Of a stretch of 64,000 bases of DNA, positions 17,194 through 26,388 are shown in pieces. The stretch's first letter is position 1; each line of letters opens with the position of its first letter. A program made the translations under genes and the position numbers. Source of the stretch: CBDBND01 sp965262665. Its GTDB lineage: Bacteria > Pseudomonadota > Alphaproteobacteria > Rhodospirillales > Rhodospirillaceae. The notes under the pieces were generated by a model. It was not told the DNA's origin. It saw nothing but the letters and a program-made list of their open reading frames with translations, and made no database searches. The DNA lies in contig CBDHFR010000004.1 of the NCBI GenBank assembly GCA_965262665.1, forward strand, positions 3,410,001-3,474,000, in the 5' to 3' direction.

Positions 17194-18051
17194 ATGTTTC
17201 CTGAACAATTCACTGTGTCCATTGCCGCGCCGATCAATGCTTATGTGGATTGGCTGGTCGTCACCTATGGCGATGCCTTTCAAGCGTTTTCCGACGGGCT
17301 TTTGACACTTCTTGTTGCCATCGAAAGTTTTTTACGGGGTGCGCCGTGGTGGTATGTGCTGGTGCTGATTGGTCTCTGTGCCTACGGCGCCAGCCGTCGA
17401 TGGACATTGAGCGCTGGCCTCATGGCGCTGTCTTTCCTCATGGGCGTCCTTGGGTTGTGGGATGAAGCCATGCAAACCCTCGCTTTGATGCTGGTTTCGA
17501 CAGTCATTGCGGTGGTCTTGGGTATTCCGTTCGGTGTTCTTTTGTCCCGCTCTAATAAAGCACGATTTGTCGGTCTGCCAATCTTGGATGCCATGCAAAC
17601 GCTGCCCAGCTTCGTCTATCTCATCCCGGCTTTGATGTTGTTCGGGTTGGGTAAAGCGCCGGCCATCATGGCAACGGTCATCTACGCCATTCCACCGGTC
17701 ATTCGATTGACGGATCTGGGTTTGCGCCAGGTCGATGCGGAAGTGCTGGAAGCGGCAGACGCGTTCGGCGCAACCCCGGGCCAGCGGCTATGGTCGGTAG
17801 AACTGCCTTTGGCTCTGCCCTCAATCATGACCGGCGTAAACCAGGCCACCATGATGGCTTTGTCCATGGTGGTGATCGCATCCATGATCGGCAACCGGGG
17901 CTTGGGTCAAGAGGTGTTGCTGGGGATCAATACGCTTGATGTCGGTCGGGGTGCCGCGGCCGGCCTGGCCATTGTAGTGATGGCCATTGTGCTGGACCGC
18001 ACCACGCAAGCCTATGCCACCCGCGTGCAGGCAGCACGCGGTGGGGTGTAA
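17194..18051 (+). CDS. ABC transporter permease (ProW/OpuAB type)
   Basis: A 285-residue inner-membrane permease with six or seven hydrophobic segments. The binding-protein-dependent transport signature region reads AADAFGATPGQRLWSVELPL, and NQATMMALSMVVIASMIG is typical of quaternary-amine permeases. The N-terminal ~60 residues place one helix ahead of the core. It lies 70 bp after the binding protein and 4 bp before the ATPase, so it is clearly one operon. Confidence 0.92.
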   Translation: MFPEQFTVSIAAPINAYVDWLVVTYGDAFQAFSDGLLTLLVAIESFLRGAPWWYVLVLIGLCAYGASRRWTLSAGLMALSFLMGVLGLWDEAMQTLALMLVSTVIAVVLGIPFGVLLSRSNKARFVGLPILDAMQTLPSFVYLIPALMLFGLGKAPAIMATVIYAIPPVIRLTDLGLRQVDAEVLEAADAFGATPGQRLWSVELPLALPSIMTGVNQATMMALSMVVIASMIGNRGLGQEVLLGINTLDVGRGAAAGLAIVVMAIVLDRTTQAYATRVQAARGGV

Positions 18052-18055
18052 GCTA

Positions 18056-18877
18056 GTGAGTTTGATCACGTTCGATCAGGTCGCCAAAGTCTTTGGGGCG
18101 CACCCCGAAGCTGCAATGGATTTGCTCAACAAAGGCGCTTCTATAGCCGACATTCGCGAACAAACCGGTTCCACGGTGGCCCTAGCCCAAACGTCGCTGA
18201 GTATCGAAGCCGGTGAGGTGTTCGTTGTGATGGGGTTGTCGGGGTCGGGAAAGTCAACTCTGTTGCGCCTCATCAACCGGTTGATTATGCCCACCACCGG
18301 GATTGTATCGATTGACGGGGCGGATATTGGTGCACTGGCCAATTCAGCCCTGCGTGATTTGCGGCGCAACCGCATGGCCATGGTATTTCAGAGCTTTGCT
18401 TTGCTGCCCCACCGATCTGTAGAGGACAACATCGCCTTCGGGCTTGATATTCAAAAATTTGACGGCGCAATCCGAAATGAGACAACCGAGCGCTGGATCA
18501 AAAAGGTCGGTCTCGACGGTTTCGGCGCTGCTTTTCCCCATGAGCTGTCGGGCGGCATGCGCCAACGGGTCGGCTTGGCCAGGGCACTGGCCACGGGGGC
18601 CGATATCCTTTTAATGGATGAGCCGTTTTCGGCCCTCGATCCGCTGATCCGCCGCGAAATGCAAGATTTGCTTATGGCGCTTGAGCGAGAGCTCGGCCGG
18701 ACGATTGTTTTCGTTACCCATGATTTGCAAGAGGCTTTGCGATTAGGCACCCGTATTGCCATTTTGCGCGACGGCCGCATCGTCCAAGTGGGATCCGGCG
18801 AGGACATTATCCGAAATCCGGCCGACGCCTATGTGCAGGCGTTCACCGAAGATCTCAGGTCCAATCGGGACCATTAG
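18056..18877 (+). CDS. ABC transporter ATP-binding protein (ProV/OpuAA type)
   Basis: A 273-residue ATPase with Walker A GLSGSGKSTLLR, signature LSGGMRQRVGLARAL, Walker B ILLMDEPFSALD and the switch His in VFVTHDLQEA. The start is the GTG at 18056, which begins SLITFDQVAKVFGAHPEAAM right after the permease stop; a more distant in-frame ATG would lie inside the permease gene. The N-terminal extension before the Walker A (GASIADIREQTG) is characteristic of ProV-type subunits. The C-terminal CBS pair found in E. coli ProV is absent, as in many alphaproteobacterial versions. Confidence 0.93.
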   Translation: MSLITFDQVAKVFGAHPEAAMDLLNKGASIADIREQTGSTVALAQTSLSIEAGEVFVVMGLSGSGKSTLLRLINRLIMPTTGIVSIDGADIGALANSALRDLRRNRMAMVFQSFALLPHRSVEDNIAFGLDIQKFDGAIRNETTERWIKKVGLDGFGAAFPHELSGGMRQRVGLARALATGADILLMDEPFSALDPLIRREMQDLLMALERELGRTIVFVTHDLQEALRLGTRIAILRDGRIVQVGSGEDIIRNPADAYVQAFTEDLRSNRDH

Positions 18878-18978
18878 TCTTCACCTCCGATTAGACCGGC
18901 GTTCTCACCGGGCTTTATCGAAAATAGAACACATTTAGGCCGTACATGTGATATGTCAGCCTTAGAGACACTTACACC

Positions 18979-20082
18979 GTGATGAAACCTGTGCGTTCCG
19001 CTTTTCTTCTTGATCGCCACCCAAAACACTGGATGAACGTCGTCCGCTTAATCTGTGTCGGGTTGAGTATGGGCCTGTTTGTCGCATCTCCCCTGGCTCA
19101 AGACGTCAACGTGATCCGCATCGGCACGGGGTCGACCGCCGGTACATATTTCCCCATCGGGGGGTTGATCGGCAATGCCATCTCCAACCCGCCCGGGTCC
19201 CGACCCTGTGATCGAGGTGGGAGTTGCGGTGTTCCTGGTCTAATCGCAGTGGCTCAATCGACCGGCGGGTCAGTAGAAAACCTTGAAGCAATTGCGACCG
19301 GAACCATGGAAATGGGTCTATCCCAAGCCGATGTGGCCTATTGGTCATTTTTCGGTACGGGATTTTTCGAAGGCCGGCAGCCACAAGATTCCCTTCGTTC
19401 CTTGGCCAATCTGTTCCCCGAAAACATCCACTTGATCACCCGGGCAGATGCCGGCGTCGAAACCATCAATGATCTGAATGGAAAGCGCGTATCTCTAGGC
19501 GGCCCCGGTTCAGGATCACGCATCGACGCCCGCCTCATCCTGTCTGCTTATGGGCTCAAATTTGGCGATATGACCCTTTCCGACATGGATCTTGAACCGT
19601 CGACCGACGCTTTGGTGGCTGGCGACATCGATGCGTTTTTTCTGGTCAGCGGTGCACCGGCTTTGGCTATCCGAGACCTTGCAGAGAGCATTGACCTCAA
19701 GTTTGTTCCCATTGATGGACCGATTGCGTCGAAGCTCACGAAAATCTTTCCCTTTTTTGAACGCGGCGTAATTCCTGCTGGCATTTACGGCAACAATCCC
19801 AGCACGGAAACCCTAGATGTGGGCGCGCTCTTGGTTGTCCGAGACGACATGGAAGATGAATTGGCCTATGGCATCACCAATGCCCTGTGGCATCCCAACA
19901 CTGCTCCTCTACTGGCCAACGGCCATCCGCGTGCTCGGTTCATGAGTTTGTCCAGTGCGGCTAAAGGTGTGGGGATCAAAATTCATCCCGGTGCGGTCCA
20001 GTATTACATCGAGCAAGGTGTATTACCGGTGCCAGCTGCTGATCAAGCGGACGCGTCTGATCCTCAACCGGTTGTTCGCTAA
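18979..20082 (+). CDS. TAXI-family TRAP transporter solute-binding protein
   Basis: A 367-residue secreted protein. A long N-terminus precedes a signal peptide (MNVVRLICVGLSMGLFVASP), so the true start could be the ATG at 19033. The mature part has the TAXI hallmark IGTGSTAGTYFPIGGLIGNA and then ENLEAIATGTMEMGLSQADV. It also has the linker VSLGGPGSGSRIDARLILSA, typical of the family. TAXI proteins bind solutes for TRAP transporters, but no permease subunit is adjacent, so this one is an orphan here. The coding sequence is uninterrupted. Confidence 0.9.
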   Translation: MMKPVRSAFLLDRHPKHWMNVVRLICVGLSMGLFVASPLAQDVNVIRIGTGSTAGTYFPIGGLIGNAISNPPGSRPCDRGGSCGVPGLIAVAQSTGGSVENLEAIATGTMEMGLSQADVAYWSFFGTGFFEGRQPQDSLRSLANLFPENIHLITRADAGVETINDLNGKRVSLGGPGSGSRIDARLILSAYGLKFGDMTLSDMDLEPSTDALVAGDIDAFFLVSGAPALAIRDLAESIDLKFVPIDGPIASKLTKIFPFFERGVIPAGIYGNNPSTETLDVGALLVVRDDMEDELAYGITNALWHPNTAPLLANGHPRARFMSLSSAAKGVGIKIHPGAVQYYIEQGVLPVPAADQADASDPQPVVR

Positions 20083-20094
20083 CAGAGTTCGTTC

Positions 20095-21497
20095 ATGATT
20101 CACTTGCCATTGGTTGAAACGGCGACCAACCCCACTCCAATAACGGCGATAACCGCAACAGCATTTGCCGCGTGGCGTGACGCGCAACCGGAGAAATTGA
20201 ACGCTTGGCTTACCGCCAACGACTTTAAAGCAGACTCCGGTTCGGTCTGCCTGTTCCCGGCGCTCGATGGAGCCCTTGGCGGTGTTGTTGCCGGATTGGG
20301 GGACGGCACCGATCGCTGGTCGGCAGGCCGGCTGGCGCGGACACTGCCCAAAGGAACTTACGCGCTTCAGGAGATCATTGGCATTGATGATGAAGAACGT
20401 GGCTCAGCGACGTCCTGGTTTGCGCTAGCCTGGGCTTTGGGTTCGTACCGGTTCGAAAGATATAAAAGTGAGACGAACCCGGCGCCCAGCTCCCTTGTTT
20501 TTCCCGACGATGCGGATCGTGGGTATGTCGAAGGGGCTGCCAATGCCGCAGTTCTCACCCGCGATCTAATCAATACGCCAGCAGAAGATATGTCTCCCGA
20601 GGCGCTGACCAACGCCGCACAAGACTTGGCCGCGGCACATGGTGCCGCTGTCGCTACGATCGTCGGTGAGGATTTGTTGACAGCCAACTTTCCAGCCATT
20701 CATGCCGTCGGTCGGGCAGCCGAATTTGCGCCCCGGTTGATTGATTTGACTTGGGGTGATGCCAAGGCCCCGAAAGTGACACTGGTGGGCAAGGGGTGCG
20801 CCTTGACAGCGGCGGCCTAGACATCAAACCGTCCAACGCGATGCGTTTGATGAAAAAAGACATGTGCGGAGCGGCCACTGTTCTTGGCCTGGCCGATTGG
20901 ATCATGCGTGCTCATCTGCAAGTGCGCCTGCGTGTTTTGGTTCCTGCTGTGGAAAATGCTGTGTCGGGCAACGCCTTCCGGCCTGGCGATGTGGTTCAGA
21001 CCCGCAAAGGCGTGACGATTGAAGTCGGCAATACGGATGCGGAAGGGCGAGTGGTCCTAGCCGATGCATTGGCATTGGCCTGCGAAGAAAAACCGGATCT
21101 GATCGTCGATTGCGCCACTTTGACCGGCGCCGCGCGTGTCGCCTTAGGTCCCGAATTACCCGCTTTGTTTACACTGGACGATGCACTTGCTGCCGATTTG
21201 GAACACGCGGGCGCTGCAAACAATGATCCTCTGTGGCGGCTTCCCCTGTGGCCTAACTATCGCAAGCTCATCGACAGCAAGGTGGCTGATATCAACAACG
21301 CCGGCGAGTCTGGGTTCGCCGGTGCGATTACCGCCGTTCTTTTTCTCAAAACCTTTGTCGAGGATGGCGTGCCTTGGGTTCATCTGGACCTGTTCGGCTG
21401 GAATCCCGAAGACAAACCCGGCCGGCCCATGGGCGGCGAGGCCTACGCCCAGCGGGCGTTGTTTGACGTTGTCGCCAAACGTTTTGGCAAAACCTGA
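20095..21497 (+). pseudogene. pepA: Leucyl aminopeptidase (M17), frameshifted
   Basis: A cytosolic di-metal aminopeptidase split by one frameshift. The first part contains the N-terminal domain and DLINTPAEDMSPEALTNAAQ, then VTLVGKG. The frame then runs into CALTAAA and a TAG. In the next frame DSGGLDIKPSNAM (metal ligand), NTDAEGRVVLADAL (metal ligands and catalytic Arg) and the C-terminal half continue to 21497. The break is in GGGG at 20793-20796, and one more G gives GKGVRLDSGGLDIK. The corrected length is ~467 aa, normal for the family. Indel error in a G run is the main alternative. Confidence 0.87.
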
Positions 21498-21586
21498 GCG
21501 CCGGCCAGCGGATACCCCAATCCGCACCTGTGTTCCCCCGGTCTGACGTGATATAACTTAAAGAATTCAACAGGTTGGAACACTTC

Positions 21587-22390
21587 ATGGCGCTCACCCA
21601 GATTATCGTCCTGGCGGTCGTGCAAGGCATAACTGAGTTTCTGCCCATCAGTTCATCGGGCCATCTCATTCTCGTGCCGCTGCTCACCGATTGGCCTGAT
21701 CAGGGACTGATGCTCGATGTTGCTGTCCATGTGGGCACGTTGGGCGCGGTGATGGTTTATTTTTGGCAGGACCTGTTTGCCGTGGCCGCCGGTGTTGTTA
21801 GGCTATTGAAAGGCCGACGCGATCCCGGAGCACGGCTGGCCGGTCAGGTTCTGGTTGCCACGATCCCAGTGCTGATCTGCGGCTATTTGCTCGACCTCTA
21901 CGGCCAAGAGGCGTTGCGCTTGATCGTCGTCATCGGTTGGGCAACGTTGGGCTTTGGTGTGTTGCTGTTTGCGGCTGACCGTCTGAGCATGACGGTCAAG
22001 CGTTTGGACCATGCCACCTATATCGATGTATTGGTGATCGGCCTTGCCCAGGTCCTTGCTTTGGTACCCGGCACTAGCCGGGCCGGCATCACCATCACGG
22101 CAGCCCGGTTTCTCGGATTCGAGCGTCCCGAAGCGGCGCGTTTTTCCATGCTGCTGTCCATCCCGACCATTGCAGCGTCGGGACTCTGGTTGGGACTCAG
22201 TCTTTATGAAGTGAACGACATCACTATTACCCGTGGTGTGGTAACCGCCGTGGGGATCTCGTTCGCGACGGCCATTCTGTCCATCGCAGCCCTGATGGCC
22301 TGGCTGCAACGATCGTCGTTCACACCGTTCGTTATATACCGGGTCGTACTCGGCCTATTCTTATTGGCCTTGGCCTATGGTTGGCTCTGA
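21587..22390 (+). CDS. uppP: Undecaprenyl-diphosphatase UppP
   Basis: A ~267-residue polytopic membrane enzyme that dephosphorylates undecaprenyl pyrophosphate to recycle the lipid carrier for peptidoglycan and polysaccharide synthesis; it also confers bacitracin tolerance. Family signatures are VQGITEFLPISSSGHLIL near the N-terminus and LVPGTSRAGITITAARFLG. I use the ATG at 21587 (MALTQIIVLAV); a TTG at 21575 is also in frame. The IS1595-family transposon begins 19 bp after the stop and leaves the gene intact. Confidence 0.95.
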   Translation: MALTQIIVLAVVQGITEFLPISSSGHLILVPLLTDWPDQGLMLDVAVHVGTLGAVMVYFWQDLFAVAAGVVRLLKGRRDPGARLAGQVLVATIPVLICGYLLDLYGQEALRLIVVIGWATLGFGVLLFAADRLSMTVKRLDHATYIDVLVIGLAQVLALVPGTSRAGITITAARFLGFERPEAARFSMLLSIPTIAASGLWLGLSLYEVNDITITRGVVTAVGISFATAILSIAALMAWLQRSSFTPFVIYRVVLGLFLLALAYGWL

Positions 22391-22506
22391 GCAATCGTTA
22401 ACGTTTTACGGATTTTCCTAGTTTAAGGTCTTTACTTCCTGCCCCGGAATTGTGTAGATTCAGTCTTGTGAGAGATTGAAAAATGCAAAACCGAAACAGG
22501 AAGCCA

Positions 22507-23388
22507 ATGAACATTATACAGATTTTCGAGAGATTTCCCACACAACAGGATTGCATCACTCACCTGGAGCAAGCTCGCTGGGGCGGCAAGCCTAACTGCC
22601 CATACTGTGGATCACTCAACACGGCACGCAATCAACACCGCCACCGCTGCTACGATTGCAAGACCAGTTTTAGCGTGACGGTCGGAACGATCTTCCATCA
22701 CACCCATATGCCCCTGCAAAAGTGGTTCCTGGCGATCATGCTGGTCTTGAATGCCAGGAAGGGCATTTCAGCCCTCCAACTGTCCCGCGACCTGGAGGTG
22801 AATAAAAACACCGCGTGGCGGATCACCATGCAAATCCGCAAAGCCATGACTCAGGCCGAACAACGCAGTCTTTTGACGGGCGTGGTTGAAATGGATGAAA
22901 CCTACGTCGGCGGCAAGCCCAGGAAAGGCACCAAGGGAGACGGGCAGGATGGCAAACACAAGCCTGGCCGTGGCACCAAAAAAGCCCCTGTAATCGGTGC
23001 GATTGAGAGGGGTGGAAATGTTGCTGCCAAGGCCGTTGCCAAAGACAAGATGAAGGGCCGGCACATGAGGGCCTTTGTCAGGGACCGCGTCGGCACCAAA
23101 AATGCCGAGCTGATCACCGATGAATACAAAGCGTACATCGGCATGGAAAAGGTCCTGCCGCACTCAGTGATCAAGCACCAGGATTGGTACGTGGACGGCG
23201 ATATCCACACCAATACAATCGAGGGTTTCTGGGCTTTGTTAAAACGCGGCATGTTCGGCCAGTTCCACAGTGTCAGCAAGAAACACCTGCAAAGGTACGT
23301 CGATGAGTTCTGCTACCGCTACAACCTGCGCAAAGCCGACGGGGATGCGGCTTTCGATCTGACAATCAACAGAGCATTGGGAGTGTAG
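22507..23388 (+). CDS. IS1595-family (ISXO2-like) transposase
   Basis: An intact transposase of ~293 residues starting at the ATG at 22507 after AGGAAG; an earlier ATG at 22483 is in frame. The N-terminal zinc ribbon has two CxxC pairs (CPYCGS and CYDCKT), followed by the HTH region LSRDLEVNKNTAWRITMQIR. The DDE-type core is GVVEMDETYVGGKP (first Asp), ELITDEYKAY (second) and HTNTIEGFWALLKRGMFGQF (final acidic residue, with the HTN motif that marks ISXO2-like enzymes). Nothing looks damaged, so the element could be active. Confidence 0.93.
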   Translation: MNIIQIFERFPTQQDCITHLEQARWGGKPNCPYCGSLNTARNQHRHRCYDCKTSFSVTVGTIFHHTHMPLQKWFLAIMLVLNARKGISALQLSRDLEVNKNTAWRITMQIRKAMTQAEQRSLLTGVVEMDETYVGGKPRKGTKGDGQDGKHKPGRGTKKAPVIGAIERGGNVAAKAVAKDKMKGRHMRAFVRDRVGTKNAELITDEYKAYIGMEKVLPHSVIKHQDWYVDGDIHTNTIEGFWALLKRGMFGQFHSVSKKHLQRYVDEFCYRYNLRKADGDAAFDLTINRALGV

Positions 23389-23390
23389 GG

Positions 23391-24278
23391 ATGGCTATGA
23401 AAAAACCGTTGAAAGTGATCGCTGGCACGCCCGACAAACCTCTAATAATCGGAGACATAGAGATACCCTGTTATGTCCTTGAGGGGGAGATAAGGGTTTT
23501 GAGCCAAAGGGGACTGTCATATGGCATTAGTGCTAGCCGTGGTGGCGGCGGCGCTGAAATGCCGAGAATATTAGCATCTAAGACCATTCTGCCCTTTGTT
23601 TCCAATGAGTTGGTGGCGGCGCTGAAATCACCCATAGAGTTTCAGCCACCTAGAGGCGGTCGAACTGCTTATGGCTATCCAGCCGAGATTTTAGAAGACG
23701 TGATTGATGTAATTCTGGATGCTCGACAAGCTGGCGCCCTGTCATTGAGACAGGCACATATTGTGCAAAGAGCTAATATCCTCAATCGTGGCTTACGAAA
23801 AATTGGGATAATTGGCCTAATTGACGAGGCAACCGGCTATCAGCATGTAAGGGAAGAGCGCGCCCTCGCCACAATCCTTGAAAAATTCATCGACAAAGAA
23901 TTGCAGCCATGGACAAAAACGTTTCCATACGAATTCTATGAGCAAATTTACAGACTCAAGGGCTGGCCAGGCCCCGATGGGCACAAACGCACGCCGTTGA
24001 TTGGTCGTTACACGAATGATCTTGTTTATGACCGGCTGGCAACTGGCGTGCTTCAGGCATTGAAGAAGCGGAATCCAACCCTACCAAGCGGTCGACGCAA
24101 GACCACACACCATCAATGGTTCACGCCAGATCTTGGCCATCCGAAACTTAAGGAACACTTAGCGGCGGTGATGGCCCTTATGAGGGCCTCACCAAATTGG
24201 GGCCGGTTTATCGCCAATCTCAACCGGGCCTTTCCATCAAAAAACAAAGAAAAAAGAAAAACTCGTTCAGCGACTTAA
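23391..24278 (+). CDS. P63C-domain protein (transposon passenger)
   Basis: A 295-residue protein starting two bases after the transposase stop, so the two are co-translated. The N-terminal third has a YVLEGEIRVLSQRG segment. The C-terminal third matches the P63C domain: WTKTFPYEFYEQIYRLKGWP, IGRYTNDLVYDRLA, then THHQWFTPDLGHPKLKEHLA and AVMALMRASPNWG. The domain's biochemical role is unknown. It ends with a Lys/Arg-rich tail. Its tight coupling to the transposase suggests a role in the element's life cycle (target choice, regulation or immunity) rather than a random passenger; that is inference. Confidence 0.8.
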   Translation: MAMKKPLKVIAGTPDKPLIIGDIEIPCYVLEGEIRVLSQRGLSYGISASRGGGGAEMPRILASKTILPFVSNELVAALKSPIEFQPPRGGRTAYGYPAEILEDVIDVILDARQAGALSLRQAHIVQRANILNRGLRKIGIIGLIDEATGYQHVREERALATILEKFIDKELQPWTKTFPYEFYEQIYRLKGWPGPDGHKRTPLIGRYTNDLVYDRLATGVLQALKKRNPTLPSGRRKTTHHQWFTPDLGHPKLKEHLAAVMALMRASPNWGRFIANLNRAFPSKNKEKRKTRSAT

Positions 24279-24323
24279 CGGTTTATCGTCAGTCGCGCGG
24301 TTTGGTCTGTTGGCGATGTGCTC

Positions 24324-24878
24324 CTAACTGGGAAAGGCTGGCCGATCGCGGTTGGGAGTTAAAGCGATTGCATCGCGGGCCTTGCGGGCCTTCAACAATT
24401 CTTCTTCTTTCTTTCGGCGTCTTTTGTCCGCCAAGTCTGCTAATGCATTATGTTGTCCCCTAGCGATTCTGTTTCCTAGCCAGCCAGTTGACGCCATAAG
24501 CAACATAGAGATTGGTGAGGCGTAAGCGGCAACCATAAGAAAGGGAATGTATTTGTATATGGGAGTCTCTGCGGGCACGTGCCAAACTAGAATGTAGAGA
24601 ATGAACAGCGACAGAAGCCCAATAGCCAGTCCTATCGTCCAGAAAATATTGGTTGCGCAACTCCATTTTCTGATGGTGCTCTCAAGCCGTTTAATGCTCA
24701 ATTCCTCACTAATGAAGTTGTTGTGGGCTAATTCTTCTGCGGAATCGGAAAGGCTTTTTCTGTAACCGGATATGCTTCGATGGAGGCCAGCCCAAGCGGT
24801 GGCTAGAAGGTTAGCCTCAAAGGCCAATTCAATAGCGTTGGCGTAAGTTGCGAGCGTGGCGGATGCGGTAACACACAT
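24324..24878 (-). CDS. Two-helix membrane protein (transposon passenger)
   Basis: About 184 residues from the ATG at 24878 (MCVTASATLATYANAIELAF). A soluble helical N-terminal half is followed by two clear membrane spans (WTIGLAIGLLSLFILYILVW and IPFLMVAAYASPISMLLMAS) joined by a short loop. A strongly charged helix (LADKRRRKKEEELLKARKAR) makes a coiled-coil-like tail. I do not recognise a family. It begins 23 bp downstream of the stop of the broken gene at 24901-25531, so the two likely formed an operon opposing the transposase and P63C genes. Confidence 0.6.
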   Translation of the reverse strand: MCVTASATLATYANAIELAFEANLLATAWAGLHRSISGYRKSLSDSAEELAHNNFISEELSIKRLESTIRKWSCATNIFWTIGLAIGLLSLFILYILVWHVPAETPIYKYIPFLMVAAYASPISMLLMASTGWLGNRIARGQHNALADLADKRRRKKEEELLKARKARDAIALTPNRDRPAFPS

Positions 24879-24900
24879 AAAAAATCTGAGGAATGGATGC

Positions 24901-25531
24901 CTAAGCGGCTTCTGGCAGCGAGAGTATGGATTCACCGTTGCTTCTAAAGGAATCGAATGTATTGGAGAGGCCTTGGGCAAAACTCTTATCTGCAAAATTC
25001 GCAAGGGCCTGAGCTTTCTCGATGTCAGTCTCTATGCGGTAGGCCGCATCATCCATGACGAGGAAGTGATACTTGAAAGTGTTCCAGTCTTCAGGATCAC
25101 CTCTTGAAACATCCACAGTTCCCTTGATCTCAGAACCAGCTGCAAAAATCGCGGCTATAATAGGGGGTGTTCCTTAATTGCTCCCCCGTCGGGAACGTCG
25201 GGCTGATCTACGACAATGATTGATAGTTTAGAGAGCCTTCTTGACTTAAAAACTTGACAGTCGACTTTGCCATCTGGGGGTCGGCATAGGCCATAACACC
25301 ATCAAATGTTCGCGCCAGATTGCCAGTGTATATTTTGATACTGTGTTTTGCAGTTTCGAAAAACTTATTTAGAAGATAGACTGCGTGGGCTGGCTTGCCG
25401 TTGCTGATGACGTTGTCTTCTGGGTGCTCAATGGCTTTATCTATCAGCTTGAAGTACATTTGTTCTTCAGAATCAGTAGTGTCCACAGAAAAAATACTGC
25501 GTGGTTCACCCACGCCAGAAGGGGTCCCCAT
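24901..25531 (-). pseudogene. Unknown passenger gene, two frameshifts
   Basis: The start ATG at 25531 opens MGTPSGVGEPRSIFSVDTTD and continues to KHSIKIYTGNLARTFDGVMA and VKFLSQEGSL, then shifts frame. IIVVDQPDVPDGGAIKEHP follows in a second frame. A third frame gives IIAAIFAAGSEIKGTVDVSR and then FKYHFLVMDDAAYRIETDIE, ending LSNTFDSFRSNGESILSLPE at 24901. The assembled protein is ~205 residues. The IKIYTGNL...FLVMDDxAYR pattern faintly recalls phospholipase-D-like folds without the catalytic HKD, but I would not assign a function. Breaks lie near 25220 and 25165. Confidence 0.6.
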
Positions 25532-25794
25532 TTATCCTACTCCAGCATAAATTGCTAATAAAACTCGGCCCAACCAAACTTAGGCCTTAAATTCACATAT
25601 TTTTGCCAAGGGTACAAGCGGCCCGTGAAGACCTACGCCAGAGTTGAGCGGCTTGCCGCACCCCCATCCAGTCCAGAATGTCTCAATGGCCCAAAAGAAT
25701 TAGGAAGGCGACCGTGGTCTAGAATACTTGTGCACTAAATTATAGTTATTATAATAAGACCTTAAACTAGGATAATCCGACGTTTTATTAGGGC

Positions 25795-26388
25795 TTGGGT
25801 AGCCGTTACTCATACCTTGCAGCAACACAGATCAAATGGCTTGTCGATGAGACGGGTGCAAAATTTGAGTGGCGTCCCATCCTCAGTTCGAAACTCGCCG
25901 TCTCCACAGACACTACACCGTTCCGCTGGGACAGTGAGAGAAAAGACTGGTGGGGTGCTCGTGTGTCGGGACAATACAAAGAAGAATACCGGCAGCAAGA
26001 CCTTTCCCGGTGGGCCAGCCTCTACGGTATTCCCTACCAGGAGCCAAAACCACCAGCTATGGACGTCGCGCGGAGAACGTTGTTTTGTGTAGCGGCTGCC
26101 ATCCTTGATGCGGGACAGGTTTATGCAGAGCGCATGTTCACATCAAATTACGACGCCGGTGCGGCAACGGATGAAACCATGTGCCGAGCGATCGCTACAG
26201 ATGTCGGGTTAGATGCCGAAAAAGTAGTTGAGTTAATCGACAATGAAACCGCGATAAACACCCACAATGTCTGGCTTCAAGACGCCAGGGCGCACGGCGT
26301 GTTTGGTGTGCCGACCTTTATTTATGGTGAAGACCTGTATTGGGGTAACGACCGGTTGCCCCTCCTCAAAGTTGCGCTTAGCCGTTAA
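25795..26388 (+). pseudogene. DsbA-family 2-hydroxychromene-2-carboxylate isomerase-like, 5' truncated
   Basis: The coding match starts inside the family's first strand motif (GSRYSYLAATQIKWLVDETG) at a TTG, with an in-frame stop just upstream at 25789-25791. The ~8-10 residues that normally precede GSRYSYL (the first beta strand) are missing. The rest looks normal: thioredoxin-fold insert helices, then HNVWLQDARAHGVFGVPTFI with the cis-Pro and YWGNDRLPLL at the end, ~197 residues. The IS1595 target duplication ends 7 bp before, but excising the element does not restore a start, so the 5' loss predates it. Homologues isomerise aromatic catabolic intermediates using glutathione. Confidence 0.7.

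Larger units (their letters stand above)
22409..25779 (+). mobile_element. IS1595-family transposon with passenger genes
   Basis: A 3,371-bp element with a perfect 8-bp target duplication ACGTTTTA (22401-22408 and 25780-25787), the duplication length expected for IS1595. The terminal inverted repeats match in 23 of 24 positions (CGGATTTTCCTAGTTTAAGG at the left end, CGGATTATCCTAGTTTAAGG at the right). It holds a complete transposase, a P63C-domain gene immediately downstream, and on the opposite strand a two-helix membrane protein and a decayed gene. The ends and duplication show that all four genes moved as one unit. The inner ~260 bp before the right end is non-coding. Confidence 0.9.
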
